A stretch of DNA of 64,000 nt from the NCBI RefSeq assembly GCF_023150065.1, contig NZ_JAKLLN010000001.1, positions 316,545 to 380,544 of the forward strand, read 5' to 3'. Of this stretch, positions 45,577-54,456 are shown piece after piece (position 1 is the stretch's first letter; every line of letters starts with the position of its first letter). The translations under genes were made by a program, and so were the position numbers. The notes beneath the pieces are model-generated. The model saw only the letters and a program-made list of their open reading frames with translations. It was not told where the DNA came from and ran no database searches. Source of the stretch: Zoogloea sp. (GTDB taxonomy: Bacteria; Pseudomonadota; Gammaproteobacteria; Burkholderiales; Rhodocyclaceae).

Positions 45577-45942
45577 TCAGCAGGTGCCGGGCTTGCAGCC
45601 GCAGCCGCCGGCCTTGATGTGCGGCTTTTCGGCGGTGGTGAGGGCGATGCCCAGCTTCTGGGCCAGTTGCGCGCGGGACGGGTACATGCCGGTGGAGACG
45701 ATGTGGCCGTCCACGGCGAGGATGGGCAGCCGGTCCATGCCGGCTTCCATTTCCTTGAGCACCGCCGGATTGGCGGCGAAGGCCTGTGGCTCCTGGCCCA
45801 GGTTGTGACGCTCAACGGCAATGCCGTGGGCCTCGGCCCACTTCAGGTCGGCGGCGAACTGGGCCAGCACCGGGTCCACATCAACACCGCAGACACCCGT
45901 GGAGCAGCACATGGCCGGGTCGAACACTTCGAGTTTTTTCAT
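45577..45942 (-). CDS. arsD: Arsenite metallochaperone ArsD
   Basis: Delivers As(III) to ArsA, 121 residues. The essential Cys12, Cys13 and Cys18 (AMCCSTGVCG) are exactly at family positions; further cysteines lie at the C-terminus (GGCGCKPGTC). Start ATG 45940-45942 gives MKKLEVFDPAMCC; the upstream frame would overlap acr3 and is rejected. 10 bp after acr3 in the operon. Confidence 0.95.
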   Translation of the reverse strand: MKKLEVFDPAMCCSTGVCGVDVDPVLAQFAADLKWAEAHGIAVERHNLGQEPQAFAANPAVLKEMEAGMDRLPILAVDGHIVSTGMYPSRAQLAQKLGIALTTAEKPHIKAGGCGCKPGTC

Positions 45943-45952
45943 GATTCCCTCC

Positions 45953-47029
45953 TTACGCGTTCTGGGCTTCGTACCAGCCCTTGGATGCATTGACCACCTT
46001 CACTACCAACAGCATGACCGGCACCTCGATGAGGACGCCCACCACCGTCGCCAGGGCCGCGCCCGACTCGAAGCCGAACAGGCTGATGGCGGCGGCCACG
46101 GCCAGCTCGAAGAAGTTCGAGGCGCCGATGAGCGCTGACGGGCAGGCGACACTGTGCTTCTCGCCGACCACCTTGTTCAGCCAGTAAGCCAGGGCCGAGT
46201 TGAAGAACACCTGGATGAGGATGGGCACGGCGAGCAGGGCGATGACCAGCGGTTGCCTGATGATGGCTTCGCCCTGAAAGGCGAACAGCAGCACCAGGGT
46301 GGCCAGCAGCGCCGCGATGGACCATGGGCCGATCTTTGCCATCGCCGCATCGAAGGCCGCCGGCCCCCGGGCCAGCAGCGCCTTGCGCCATAGCTGGGCC
46401 AGGATCACCGGAATCAGGATGTAGAGCACCACCGAGGTCAGCAGCGTATCCCAGGGTACGCTGATGGACGAGATGCCGAGCAGCAAGCCGACCAGCGGTG
46501 CGAAGGCGAACACCATGATGCTGTCGTTCATGGCCACCTGCGACAGGGTGAACAGGGGGTCGCCATTGGAGAGCCGGCTCCACACGAACACCATCGCCGT
46601 GCATGGCGCCGCGGCCAGCAGGATGAGGCCGGCGATGTAGCTGTCGAGCTGGTCGGCGGGCAGCATCGGTGCAAACAGGTTGCGCACGAACAGCCAGCCC
46701 AGAAAGGCCATCGAGAACGGCTTCACCAGCCAGTTCACAAACAGGGTCACGCCAATGCCGCGGACGTGCTGCCTGACCTCATGCAGGGCACCAAAATCCA
46801 CCTTCACCAGCATCGGGATGATCATCACCCAGATGAGCAGGCCCACCGGCAGATTCACCTGGGCCAGCTCCATTTGGCCGATGGACTGGAACAGACCCGG
46901 AGCCAGCTGGCCGGCGGCGATGCCGATGACGATGCACAGGAAGACCCACACACTCAGGTAGCGCTCGAAGACGCTCATCGGTGCGCCGGGGGCGGCCCTG
47001 GCAGTCACTTCACATTGAACAGCAGACAT
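45953..47029 (-). CDS. Arsenite efflux permease, ACR3 family
   Basis: Inner-membrane As(III) carrier of 358 residues with about ten helices. FERYLSVWVFLCIVIGIAAG, the conserved Cys in LAAAPCTAMVFVWSRLSNGDP and NDSIMVFAFAPLVGLLLG are ACR3 signatures, and SALIGASNFFELAVAAAI is near the end. It is the BART-fold ACR3, not ArsB. The start could also be at internal Met18 (MSVFERYL), since the first 17 residues are not conserved-looking. Placed between arsC and arsD. Confidence 0.94.
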   Translation of the reverse strand: MSAVQCEVTARAAPGAPMSVFERYLSVWVFLCIVIGIAAGQLAPGLFQSIGQMELAQVNLPVGLLIWVMIIPMLVKVDFGALHEVRQHVRGIGVTLFVNWLVKPFSMAFLGWLFVRNLFAPMLPADQLDSYIAGLILLAAAPCTAMVFVWSRLSNGDPLFTLSQVAMNDSIMVFAFAPLVGLLLGISSISVPWDTLLTSVVLYILIPVILAQLWRKALLARGPAAFDAAMAKIGPWSIAALLATLVLLFAFQGEAIIRQPLVIALLAVPILIQVFFNSALAYWLNKVVGEKHSVACPSALIGASNFFELAVAAAISLFGFESGAALATVVGVLIEVPVMLLVVKVVNASKGWYEAQNA

Positions 47030-47038
47030 GGCAGCTCC

Positions 47039-47455
47039 TTACAGGCCCAGGGCGGCACGGACGGCGGGCACCAGGCGGGCGCGAATGTCGTCGCGGACCG
47101 CCACAAAGCGCTCCAGCGGCTCGCCGTGGGGGTCGTGAAAACCGACGTGGATGCGCTTTACCGGGCGGGGGAAGACGGGGCAGGTTTCCCGGGCGTTGTC
47201 GCAGACACTGACCACCAGATCGATGTGCTGGTCCGCCACATCTTCAACCGTCTTGGGGTGAAGGCCCGCGGTTGGCAGCCCAGCAAGTTGCAGGGCCTCG
47301 ATGGCGCCATCGGCGACCTTGGGCTGGGGCTCGGTGCCGGCGGAGATGCCATGCACAAGCCCGGCCAGGTCGTGATTGAGAATGGCCTCGCCCATCTGGG
47401 AGCGGCAGGAGTTGCCGGTGCAGAGGACGAGGACGGTGAAGATACGGTCGCTCAT
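47039..47455 (-). CDS. arsC: Arsenate reductase, thioredoxin-coupled (LMW-phosphatase fold)
   Basis: Reduces As(V) to As(III), 138 residues. CX5R loop at Cys12-Thr-Gly-Asn-Ser-Cys-Arg18 and the resolving pair Cys85 and Cys92 (CDNARETC) match the Staphylococcus-type enzyme, which uses thioredoxin, rather than the glutaredoxin-type ArsC of R773. Start overlaps the arsR stop by 4 bp. Confidence 0.95.
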   Translation of the reverse strand: MSDRIFTVLVLCTGNSCRSQMGEAILNHDLAGLVHGISAGTEPQPKVADGAIEALQLAGLPTAGLHPKTVEDVADQHIDLVVSVCDNARETCPVFPRPVKRIHVGFHDPHGEPLERFVAVRDDIRARLVPAVRAALGL

Positions 47456-47820
47456 GATGCGTTTCCTTCTGGGGTGGAGGTTTTGGCACGCCGTTTGGCG
47501 CTGGTGTCGCAGAGGGCTGTCTTGGGCAGGCAGGCTTTTCCCTGGCAGCAGTTGTGGGTCAGGAAGGCGATCAGCTCGTCCATGGTTCCGTACTCGGCGG
47601 AGTAGCGGATGAAGCGGCTCTCGCGTTCGCCCTTGATGAGGCCGACACGGCTCAGATGGGACAGGTGAAACGACAGCGTCGCCCCGGGAAGGCCCAGCGC
47701 TTCACCGATGGCGGTGACGTTCATGCCTTCGGGGCCTGCTTCGACCAGCAGACGGAAGATGGTGAGGCGGGATTCATGCCCGAGGGCGGCGAGGAGTTCA
47801 GCGGCGTTTAAGGTTTCCAT
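47452..47820 (-). CDS. arsR: ArsR-family arsenic-responsive repressor with C-terminal Cys site
   Basis: Winged-helix repressor of 122 residues, first gene of arsR-arsC-acr3-arsD-arsA. DNA-binding helix GLPGATLSFHLSHLSRVGLI and wing GERESRFIRYS are standard. It lacks the CxC motif of R773 ArsR in the DNA-binding helix; instead Cys91, Cys92 and Cys97 lie near the C-terminus (HNCCQGKACL), resembling the three-Cys As(III) site of Acidithiobacillus ArsR. Its operator lies right before the start codon. Confidence 0.94.
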   Translation of the reverse strand: METLNAAELLAALGHESRLTIFRLLVEAGPEGMNVTAIGEALGLPGATLSFHLSHLSRVGLIKGERESRFIRYSAEYGTMDELIAFLTHNCCQGKACLPKTALCDTSAKRRAKTSTPEGNAS

Positions 47821-47825
47821 ATTTC

Positions 47826-47859
47826 CAATATTATCGAAATATTGAAGGTGGAGTGTGAA
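47826..47859 (-). promoter_or_regulatory. ars operon promoter and ArsR operator
   Basis: On the minus strand TTCACA (47854-47859), 18 bp, GATAAT (47830-47835) form a promoter. The -10 lies within the dyad CAATATT-N5-AATATTG (47826-47844), a typical ArsR/SmtB operator. A transcription start about 7 nt after the -10 would fall only a few bases before the arsR ATG, leaving little or no leader. Confidence 0.7.
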
Positions 47860-48081
47860 GATTTTGTAACACGCCCGCGTGGAGGCGTTGGCAACCCTGC
47901 AGCCCCATCAAGCCCGCGTCATTCCCGGGATTGCGGCGGTGTTGTGCAATGGCGCACGGGCGCTGTGTGTGTTGCGTCAAATCCGCATTGTTACAAGGGG
48001 GATATAGTGGAATCTCTTATGCACTGACGCGGAGGGCGTGACCCGGGGTGAGCGGTATCGGAGGCCCCGAGAGCGAGAGTC

Positions 48082-50436
48082 ATGACTGACCAAACTCCCC
48101 ATTCGTCGCCGGGTGTCGCGTTCCGCTTTGTGCTGGCCGATTCGCTGCGCCTCCTGATTGTCGACGCCGGTGTGATGGCTTTGCTGGGCTTTCGGCCCGA
48201 AGACATGCTCAGCGGCGCCGTGGCCCTTCCGGATCGGATTCACCCCGACGATGCCGATCTGGCCGCGCTGCTGTTCGCATCCTCGTCGCTGCCCCGGACG
48301 GGTAGCTGCAATCTGCGGGTGCGCGGTGCGGACGGGCGGATCCTCTGTGTCAGGGCTGACCATCACGCCTATCAGGCAGGGGGCGACGCGCTTCTCGACC
48401 TGAGCCTCCATGACGCCCGGGCGCTGCCCCGAACCCTGGCGTGTGCTTCCGGCAACGGATCTCTGGCGGCAATGCTGGAGAACTCCGACGATTTCATCTA
48501 TTTCAAGAACCGCAATCACGTCTTCACGGGGGTGAGCCAGTCCCTGCTGACCCTGTGCAGCCCACCGGCGCCGCGGACGGAACTACTGGGGCTGACCGAT
48601 TACGACGTGTTTCCCGAGGCCTATGCCGACATCTATTACCGCCTCGAGAAAGAGGTGTTTGCCGGCGCCGCGTCGGTCCGGGAGGTGCAGGCCTACCAGG
48701 CGCTGGATGGTCGCAAAGGTTGGGTCGATAACCGCAAGTACCCGATCCACAACGATCGGGGGGAGATCATCGGCCTGTACGGCATCGCCCGGGACATTAC
48801 CGTGCAGCTTCATGCCGAAGCCGCGCTGCACGAGGAAAGACAGCGTTTCCGCTCTCTGCTCGAAAACACCGTCAACATCGCCGTGCAGGGCTATGACCGC
48901 CATCGCCGTGTGATCTTCTGGAACCACGCCAGTGAGCTGCTCTACGGCTACTCCGCGCAAGAGGCCATGGGGCAGCTACTGGAGGATCTGATCATCCCCG
49001 CGGCCCTGCGCAGTGCCGTGATTGCCGAGATAGAGGCCTGGGTTGCGGGCGGCCCCTCCATTCCGCCCGGTGAGTCGACCCTGCGGCGCAAGGACGACGT
49101 GCCGGTCACTGTGTATTCCAGCCACGTGATGCAGGCTGGTGCGGACGGCCCCGAGATGTACTGCCTGGATATCGACCTCTCGGAGCGCAAGCGTACGGAG
49201 CTGGAGCTGGCCCGGCACCGCGACCATCTGGAGCAGCTGGTCCACGCCCGCACGGTTGACCTTTCTGTGGCCAAGGAGGCAGCGGAGGCGGCCAGCCGTG
49301 CCAAGAGCACCTTTCTCGCCAACATGAGCCACGAGCTGCGTACCCCCATGAGCGGCATCATCGGCATGCTGGCCCTGGCCAGACGTTGCATGGCCGATGC
49401 TGCCGGCCTGGATCACCTAGACAAGGCGAGGCAGGCCGCCGATCACCTGCTCGCCGTGCTCAACGACATCCTCGACATCTCCAGGATCGAAGCCGAGCGC
49501 ATGCGTCTTGAAGATCTGCCCTTGGACCTGGGCAGCCTGTTTGACCAACTGCTCAGCGTGCTCGCCCAGAAGGCCACCGAGAAAGGCCTGCGACTGGAGA
49601 TGGACCTGCCCGGGCGGCTGGCCCGTCTGCCCCTGCGGGGCGACCCGCTGCGCCTCTCCCAGATCCTGATCAACCTGGCGGGCAATGCCGTCAAGTTTAC
49701 CGAGCGTGGCGGCGTCATCGTGCGGGCCTGGCTCGTTGAAGAAACGCCCGACCAGGCCCAGGTGCGCATTGAGGTGAGCGACTCGGGCATCGGCATTGAT
49801 CCGGAAGCCCAGGCCCGCCTGTTCAACGCCTTCGAGCAGGCCGACAACTCGATGACCCGCCGCTATGGGGGCAGCGGGCTCGGGCTGGCCATCAGCAAAC
49901 GCCTGGTGGGCCTGATGGGCGGCGAGATCGGTGTCGAAAGCCGTTCCGGGTCGGGTAGCACTTTCTGGTTTACGGTGCGCCTGCTGAAGGGCAGGCCAGC
50001 CCCTTCCGTTGTCACCGCCATGGAGTTCGCGTCAGCCGAGAGGCAGATTCAGCGGGATCATGCCGGCGCCCGTATCCTGCTGGCTGAAGACGAACCCATC
50101 AACCGGGAGGTCACCCTGTCCCTGTTGGAAGACCTGGGGATCCAGGCCGATGTGGCAGAGGACGGCCTGCAGGCCCTCAACATGGCCCGGCAGACCGCCT
50201 ATGCGCTGATCCTGATGGACATGCAGATGCCGAACATGAACGGAGTGGAATCGGCACGGTGCATCCGCGCCGATTCCCTGTGCCGGAACACGCCCATCCT
50301 GGCCATGACCGCCAATGCTTTCGACGACGACCGCAAGGCCTGCCTGGCGGCGGGAATGAACGATTTCCTCAGCAAACCCGTGGAGCCGGAGCGGCTGTTC
50401 GAGACACTGTTGCGGTGGCTGTCCGCCGCCGGCTGA
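48082..50436 (+). CDS. Hybrid sensor histidine kinase with PAS domains
   Basis: Signalling kinase of 784 residues, no obvious membrane segment, so probably cytoplasmic. Order: a PAS-like N-terminal region (about 10-115), a PAS domain (about 128-250, DDFIYFKNRNHVF ... YPIHNDRGEIIGLYGIARDIT), another PAS (about 262-375), a coiled coil, HisKA with His417 (FLANMSHELRTP), an HATPase domain (INLAGNAVKFTERG, SGIGIDPEAQARLFNAFEQAD, GGSGLGLAISKRL), then a receiver (about 665-780) with phospho-acceptor Asp713 in LILMDMQMPNMNG. Signal and output are unknown. It is divergent from the ars operon; the 261-bp gap shows only the ars operator. Confidence 0.92.
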   Translation: MTDQTPHSSPGVAFRFVLADSLRLLIVDAGVMALLGFRPEDMLSGAVALPDRIHPDDADLAALLFASSSLPRTGSCNLRVRGADGRILCVRADHHAYQAGGDALLDLSLHDARALPRTLACASGNGSLAAMLENSDDFIYFKNRNHVFTGVSQSLLTLCSPPAPRTELLGLTDYDVFPEAYADIYYRLEKEVFAGAASVREVQAYQALDGRKGWVDNRKYPIHNDRGEIIGLYGIARDITVQLHAEAALHEERQRFRSLLENTVNIAVQGYDRHRRVIFWNHASELLYGYSAQEAMGQLLEDLIIPAALRSAVIAEIEAWVAGGPSIPPGESTLRRKDDVPVTVYSSHVMQAGADGPEMYCLDIDLSERKRTELELARHRDHLEQLVHARTVDLSVAKEAAEAASRAKSTFLANMSHELRTPMSGIIGMLALARRCMADAAGLDHLDKARQAADHLLAVLNDILDISRIEAERMRLEDLPLDLGSLFDQLLSVLAQKATEKGLRLEMDLPGRLARLPLRGDPLRLSQILINLAGNAVKFTERGGVIVRAWLVEETPDQAQVRIEVSDSGIGIDPEAQARLFNAFEQADNSMTRRYGGSGLGLAISKRLVGLMGGEIGVESRSGSGSTFWFTVRLLKGRPAPSVVTAMEFASAERQIQRDHAGARILLAEDEPINREVTLSLLEDLGIQADVAEDGLQALNMARQTAYALILMDMQMPNMNGVESARCIRADSLCRNTPILAMTANAFDDDRKACLAAGMNDFLSKPVEPERLFETLLRWLSAAG

Positions 50437-50484
50437 GCGTACCCTCACGCCACGGCGGCGTCCTCCGCCCGGGGCGATGCGCTG

Positions 50485-52293
50485 TTACTTCCCGAACAGC
50501 TCCGGCAGCCCGGTGGCCAGCCAGGGCAGCCACGAGATGGTGAGCGCCCCCAGAAAGATCGCCAGCAGGGCCGGGAGCACCGAGATGGCGATTTCCTTCA
50601 CCGGCCGGGCGAACATGGCCGAGGCGAAGAAGATGTTCATGCCCGCCGGTGGGCACAGGAAGCCCATCTCCATCACCGCCAGGAAGATCACCCCGAAGTG
50701 CACCGGGTCGATGCCGTAGCTCAGGGCCACCGGCAGCAGCAGGGGCACCAGCACGACGATGGCGGCGTAGATCTCCATCAGCGCGCCGGCCAGGAACAGG
50801 AAGGCGTTGAGGGCCACCAGGAAGGCGAACTTGTTGGGCAGGGCGGCCTGCACCCACTCCACCGCCGCGTCGGGGATGCCGGCATCCACCAGGTAATTGG
50901 TGAGGCCCAGGGCCATGCCCAGGATCACCATCACGCCGCCGATCACCTGGGCGCAGTCGGCCAGACAGCGGCGCAGCAGGGCCCAGTCCAGCTCCCGGTG
51001 GGCCACCGCCTGGGTGAGGATGGCATAGGCCGCGGTGAGGGCCGCGCTCTCGGTAGGCGTTGCCAGGCCGCTGATCAATGAACCGATGGCCAGCACCGGG
51101 GCCAGGATCTCCCAACGTGCCGCCCAGGCAGCGGCCCGGGCCTGGCGCAGGTTGGCGCGGGGCTGATCGGGGGCGCCCGCCAGCTTTGCCGCAGGGCGCA
51201 GATAGCCACCCACCACCAGCAGGAAGGCCACCATTACCAGCGCCGGCAGGATGCCCGCCAGGAACATGCTGTGGATGGGCACCCGGGCGATGATGGCGTA
51301 CATGATCAGCGGCACGGAGGGCGCCAGCAGCACGCCCAGGGCACTGGCGCTGGTGACCAGGCTGATGCCCTTGCGCTCGGGAAAGCCGGCGTCCTTGAGC
51401 AGGGGCAGCAGCAGCCCGCCGAGGGCCAGGATGGTCACGCCGCTGCCGCCGGTGAAGGCGGTGAAGAAGGAGCACAGCAGCGCGGCGGCGATCACCGTGC
51501 CGGTGGGGCCGCCGCCGAAGCTGGCGGTGAACAGCGTGCCCAGGCGCCCGGCGGCGCCGCTGCGGGCAAACACCAGCCCGGCCAGGGTGAACAGGGGCAG
51601 GGCGGGCAGGGAGGGATTGACGGTGATCTGGTAGTGGCTGAGGGGCACCGAGGCCAGGGGCTGGCCTTCCGCCCAGAAGAGGGCCAGGGCCAGGCCGCCG
51701 AGGATGGCGAAGATCGGCGCCCCGGCCAGCAGCACCAGCACCAGACCGAAGGCGAAGGGGGCCAGGGGCAGGGGGCTGCCGTCGAAGCGCAGGGCCAGGG
51801 CGAAGCCCGTACCGGCCAGGGCCAGCCCCAGCAGCAGGCGGGCGACGTGGCGCGGTGCACAGCGGCTGCCCAGGCGGATGCCGAGGATCACGAAGCCGGC
51901 TGGCATCAACGCCTGCACGGCCCACACCGGGATGCCGTAGGCCAGCTCGCGCCCGCCTTCCATCTCGCTGGCCACAAAGCTCCAGCTGGCGGCGCCGAGC
52001 ATGCCGGTAAGCACGGCCGCGCCACCGTTGGCGATCAGCCTGGCGGCGCGCTTCAGCCAGGGGCTGTGACTGCCGGCGAGGCCGCTGCCGAGGGTGCTCA
52101 GGTGGCCGCCCCTTTCAGCCAGCACGGCGCCGAACATGGCCACGGCCAGGCCCAGGTGCTGGACCAGAAGGGCGGCGTTGGCGATGCCCTTGCCATGCAG
52201 GGGGCGCAGGGCGATCTCGACCAGGGGGATGAGGGTCATCAGCGCCAGCGCCGTGGAGGCGATGGCTTCGTCGACAGCCGGAAAGCGGCGCAT
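50485..52293 (-). CDS. TRAP transporter fused small and large permease (DctQM)
   Basis: Inner-membrane permease of 602 residues. Residues about 1-170 form the four-helix small (Q) subunit and about 175-600 the large (M) subunit of a TRAP transporter, with motifs PLFTLAGLVFARSG, FTGGSGVTILALGGLLLPLL, LAPSVPLIMYAI and the C-terminal MEMGFLCPPAGMNIFFAS. It starts 8 bp after the binding-protein gene and is the last gene of tatT-dctP-dctQM. Driven by a Na or H gradient; the substrate is discussed under the binding protein. Confidence 0.92.
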   Translation of the reverse strand: MRRFPAVDEAIASTALALMTLIPLVEIALRPLHGKGIANAALLVQHLGLAVAMFGAVLAERGGHLSTLGSGLAGSHSPWLKRAARLIANGGAAVLTGMLGAASWSFVASEMEGGRELAYGIPVWAVQALMPAGFVILGIRLGSRCAPRHVARLLLGLALAGTGFALALRFDGSPLPLAPFAFGLVLVLLAGAPIFAILGGLALALFWAEGQPLASVPLSHYQITVNPSLPALPLFTLAGLVFARSGAAGRLGTLFTASFGGGPTGTVIAAALLCSFFTAFTGGSGVTILALGGLLLPLLKDAGFPERKGISLVTSASALGVLLAPSVPLIMYAIIARVPIHSMFLAGILPALVMVAFLLVVGGYLRPAAKLAGAPDQPRANLRQARAAAWAARWEILAPVLAIGSLISGLATPTESAALTAAYAILTQAVAHRELDWALLRRCLADCAQVIGGVMVILGMALGLTNYLVDAGIPDAAVEWVQAALPNKFAFLVALNAFLFLAGALMEIYAAIVVLVPLLLPVALSYGIDPVHFGVIFLAVMEMGFLCPPAGMNIFFASAMFARPVKEIAISVLPALLAIFLGALTISWLPWLATGLPELFGK

Positions 52294-52301
52294 GGCGGGG
52301 C

Positions 52302-53315
52302 TCAGCGTTTGCCGGCCCGGTAGGCCTTCAGCAGGGCGAAGACCTCGTCAAAGGTCTCGGCCGGCACCATGTGGCCGCGGATGCGCGGATAGAGCTTGTC
52401 GGCGAGGGCGTTCCATTCCTGCATCTGTTCGGCCGTCGGCGTGTGCACCTGCAGGCCGCGCTTCTTCATGGCGGTCACGGCTTCGTCCACCTCCTGGCGG
52501 GCCCGGGTGCGCATCTGCAGGCCGGCCTTGGCGCCGGCCTCGCGCAGGGTGCTCTGGGCGGCTGGCGTCATCTCGTCCCAGCTCTTCTTCGTCACCACCA
52601 GGGCGCCGACGATGGGCGCCCAGTTGATGTCGAGCATGTGCGGGGCGGTGTTGTACACCTGGCTGGCCAGGGCGAAATAGGGGGTGGCCGGCACGGCGTT
52701 GATCATGCCGGTCTGGATGGAGGGCAGGATGTCGCTGGTCTCCAGGGGCACGGGGGTGTAGCCCATGCTCTTCATGATCTCCTGCTGTTCGTTCTCGCCG
52801 GCCCAGGCGAAGAATTTCATCTTCTTGTAGTCATCCGGGCGCACCGCCGCCTCCTTCGAGAAGAAGCGCACCCAGCCTGCGTCGCCCCAGGCCAGCACCA
52901 CGAAACCCTTGTCCAGGAACTTCTTCTCCATGGCCGGGCGCATCTTCTCGCGCACGTAGTCCACCTCTTCCCAGCTGCGGAAGAGCAGGGGCATGGCCTG
53001 CAGGGCGGCGATGGTCGGTTCGATCTCGCGCAGGCCCACCACCGACAGCAGGGCACCCTGCAGCTGGCCGATGCGCATGCGCCGGGCCATGTCGGTTTCA
53101 CCGCCCTGGCTGCCGTCCGGGTAGATCACGTACTTCGCGCCTTCGCCCTGGCTGGCACGCCAGGCTTCGCCCACCTCCATCAGCTGGCGGTGGTAGAGGG
53201 AGTTTTTGGGGGCCAGGGTGCCGATGCGCAACTGCGGCGCGGCGAGGGCGGGCGTGGCAGGAAGGGCAAGGAGCAGACCGAGGGTGAGGGCGGCGAGGCG
53301 GCCGGGTTTGAACAT
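52302..53315 (-). CDS. TRAP transporter substrate-binding protein (DctP/TatP-like)
   Basis: Periplasmic binding protein of 337 residues. Signal peptide MFKPGRLAALTLGLLLALPATPALA. Domain start LRIGTLAPKNSLYHRQL, and DILPSIQTGMINAV is the usual TRAP helix. At the place where organic-acid binders have K-[ILV]-R followed by a loop (the Arg clamps the ligand carboxylate), this protein reads KKMKFFAWAGENEQQE, so the Arg seems to be missing. That, with the TatT partner, points to a non-carboxylate ligand as in Treponema TatP. ATG 53313-53315 is chosen to place the signal peptide at the N-terminus. Confidence 0.88.
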   Translation of the reverse strand: MFKPGRLAALTLGLLLALPATPALAAPQLRIGTLAPKNSLYHRQLMEVGEAWRASQGEGAKYVIYPDGSQGGETDMARRMRIGQLQGALLSVVGLREIEPTIAALQAMPLLFRSWEEVDYVREKMRPAMEKKFLDKGFVVLAWGDAGWVRFFSKEAAVRPDDYKKMKFFAWAGENEQQEIMKSMGYTPVPLETSDILPSIQTGMINAVPATPYFALASQVYNTAPHMLDINWAPIVGALVVTKKSWDEMTPAAQSTLREAGAKAGLQMRTRARQEVDEAVTAMKKRGLQVHTPTAEQMQEWNALADKLYPRIRGHMVPAETFDEVFALLKAYRAGKR

Positions 53316-53344
53316 GGAGTAAGTCCGGAAAGGATGGGGGGCGA

Positions 53345-54268
53345 TCAGAAGAGGTCGTCGGCGGTGCTGATGAGCCATTCGGCCCGGCGGCGCATCACGG
53401 CGTTGGAGAGGGTCAGGGGGCTGCCGGGGGTGTCACGTACGGCCAGAGCCTGGTGAAGCAGCGCCAGGAAGGCGGCCTTGTCGCCGGCAGGCTGGGCGTG
53501 GCCTTCGGCCTTGGCCACGAAGGCGCCGGCGTTGTGCCCGGCGCCCAGGCGCAGGGCCTCGTCGAAGTAGGCTTCGGCTTGCGCACGGCTGCCGCCCGGG
53601 CGTGCCGCTTCGAAGCTGCCCATCAGGCTGGCCAGGGCGCCGTCGCCGTATGTGGGGTCGCTGTCCCAGGCGAGCCGGGCCAGACGTATCGCGGCGGGCA
53701 GGTCGGCGACGGTGTCGGGGTCGTCCTTGGAGAGGGAGATCAGCCCGCCCCAGGCCGCTGCGGCCCAGTAGGCGAGGGGGCGTTGCTGCGGGGGCAGGGG
53801 CGGGAGCGGGGTTTGCCCGTCAAGCTGGCGGCGCAGGCCCGGCCGGCTGGTTTCGAGGGCAGAAAGGGCATGGTCCCGGCCCCGGCGATAGAGGTTTGCC
53901 GCCCGGCTGCGCAGGCGGGCAGCGGCCCGGGCATCGGTGGTCTCCAGACGATCGGCCTCGAAGGCGACGAAGGCGTAGGCGTACTGGGTGAAACCACCCG
54001 CCACGGCGCCAGCCAGGGGCAGGTGCCCGGGCTGTTCGCGCAGCACGGACTCGGACAGCTTGAGGTAGAAGGCTGCGGCGTCCCGGGCCAGCTCCGGGTC
54101 ATCCTCGGCGGACTGGCCCTGGCCCGCCAGGCTGTCGGCCATCTCGTTCAGCACCAGCTGGCGTGGCGCGCAGGCACACAGGCTGAGGGCCAGCAGCGGA
54201 AGGAGCAGGGCGCGGGCGAGGCTGGCGGGCCTGAGGCGGGCGGAGCGGGGGGCAAGACAGGGTGCCAT
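53345..54268 (-). CDS. TRAP-associated TatT-like lipoprotein
   Basis: Periplasmic lipoprotein of 307 residues. Signal peptide with lipobox L30-C31-A32-C33 (lipidation at Cys33). The rest is helical, TPR-like, with repeats such as ARAAARLRSRAANLYRRGRDHALSAL and AEAYFDEALRLGAGHN, matching the TatT component known from Treponema pallidum, which binds the TRAP binding protein as a trimer with a through-pore. First gene of the operon; followed by dctP after 29 bp. Confidence 0.85.
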   Translation of the reverse strand: MAPCLAPRSARLRPASLARALLLPLLALSLCACAPRQLVLNEMADSLAGQGQSAEDDPELARDAAAFYLKLSESVLREQPGHLPLAGAVAGGFTQYAYAFVAFEADRLETTDARAAARLRSRAANLYRRGRDHALSALETSRPGLRRQLDGQTPLPPLPPQQRPLAYWAAAAWGGLISLSKDDPDTVADLPAAIRLARLAWDSDPTYGDGALASLMGSFEAARPGGSRAQAEAYFDEALRLGAGHNAGAFVAKAEGHAQPAGDKAAFLALLHQALAVRDTPGSPLTLSNAVMRRRAEWLISTADDLF

Positions 54269-54456
54269 GGCAGGGGCGTGCCCCGCGGCCGGAGCGGGGG
54301 AGGGGTCGGGATGGCGCGGAAGATAGCCGCCGAATGTTTCGGCCCGGTGACGGTGCCCCGTGTCCCCGTGTGCGATCGGCGCTCAAGCCGGCCGGCGCGG
54401 GGCCGTCAACCGGTATCGATACGCCAATCGACTTCTCAACGGACCCGTACCGCACC

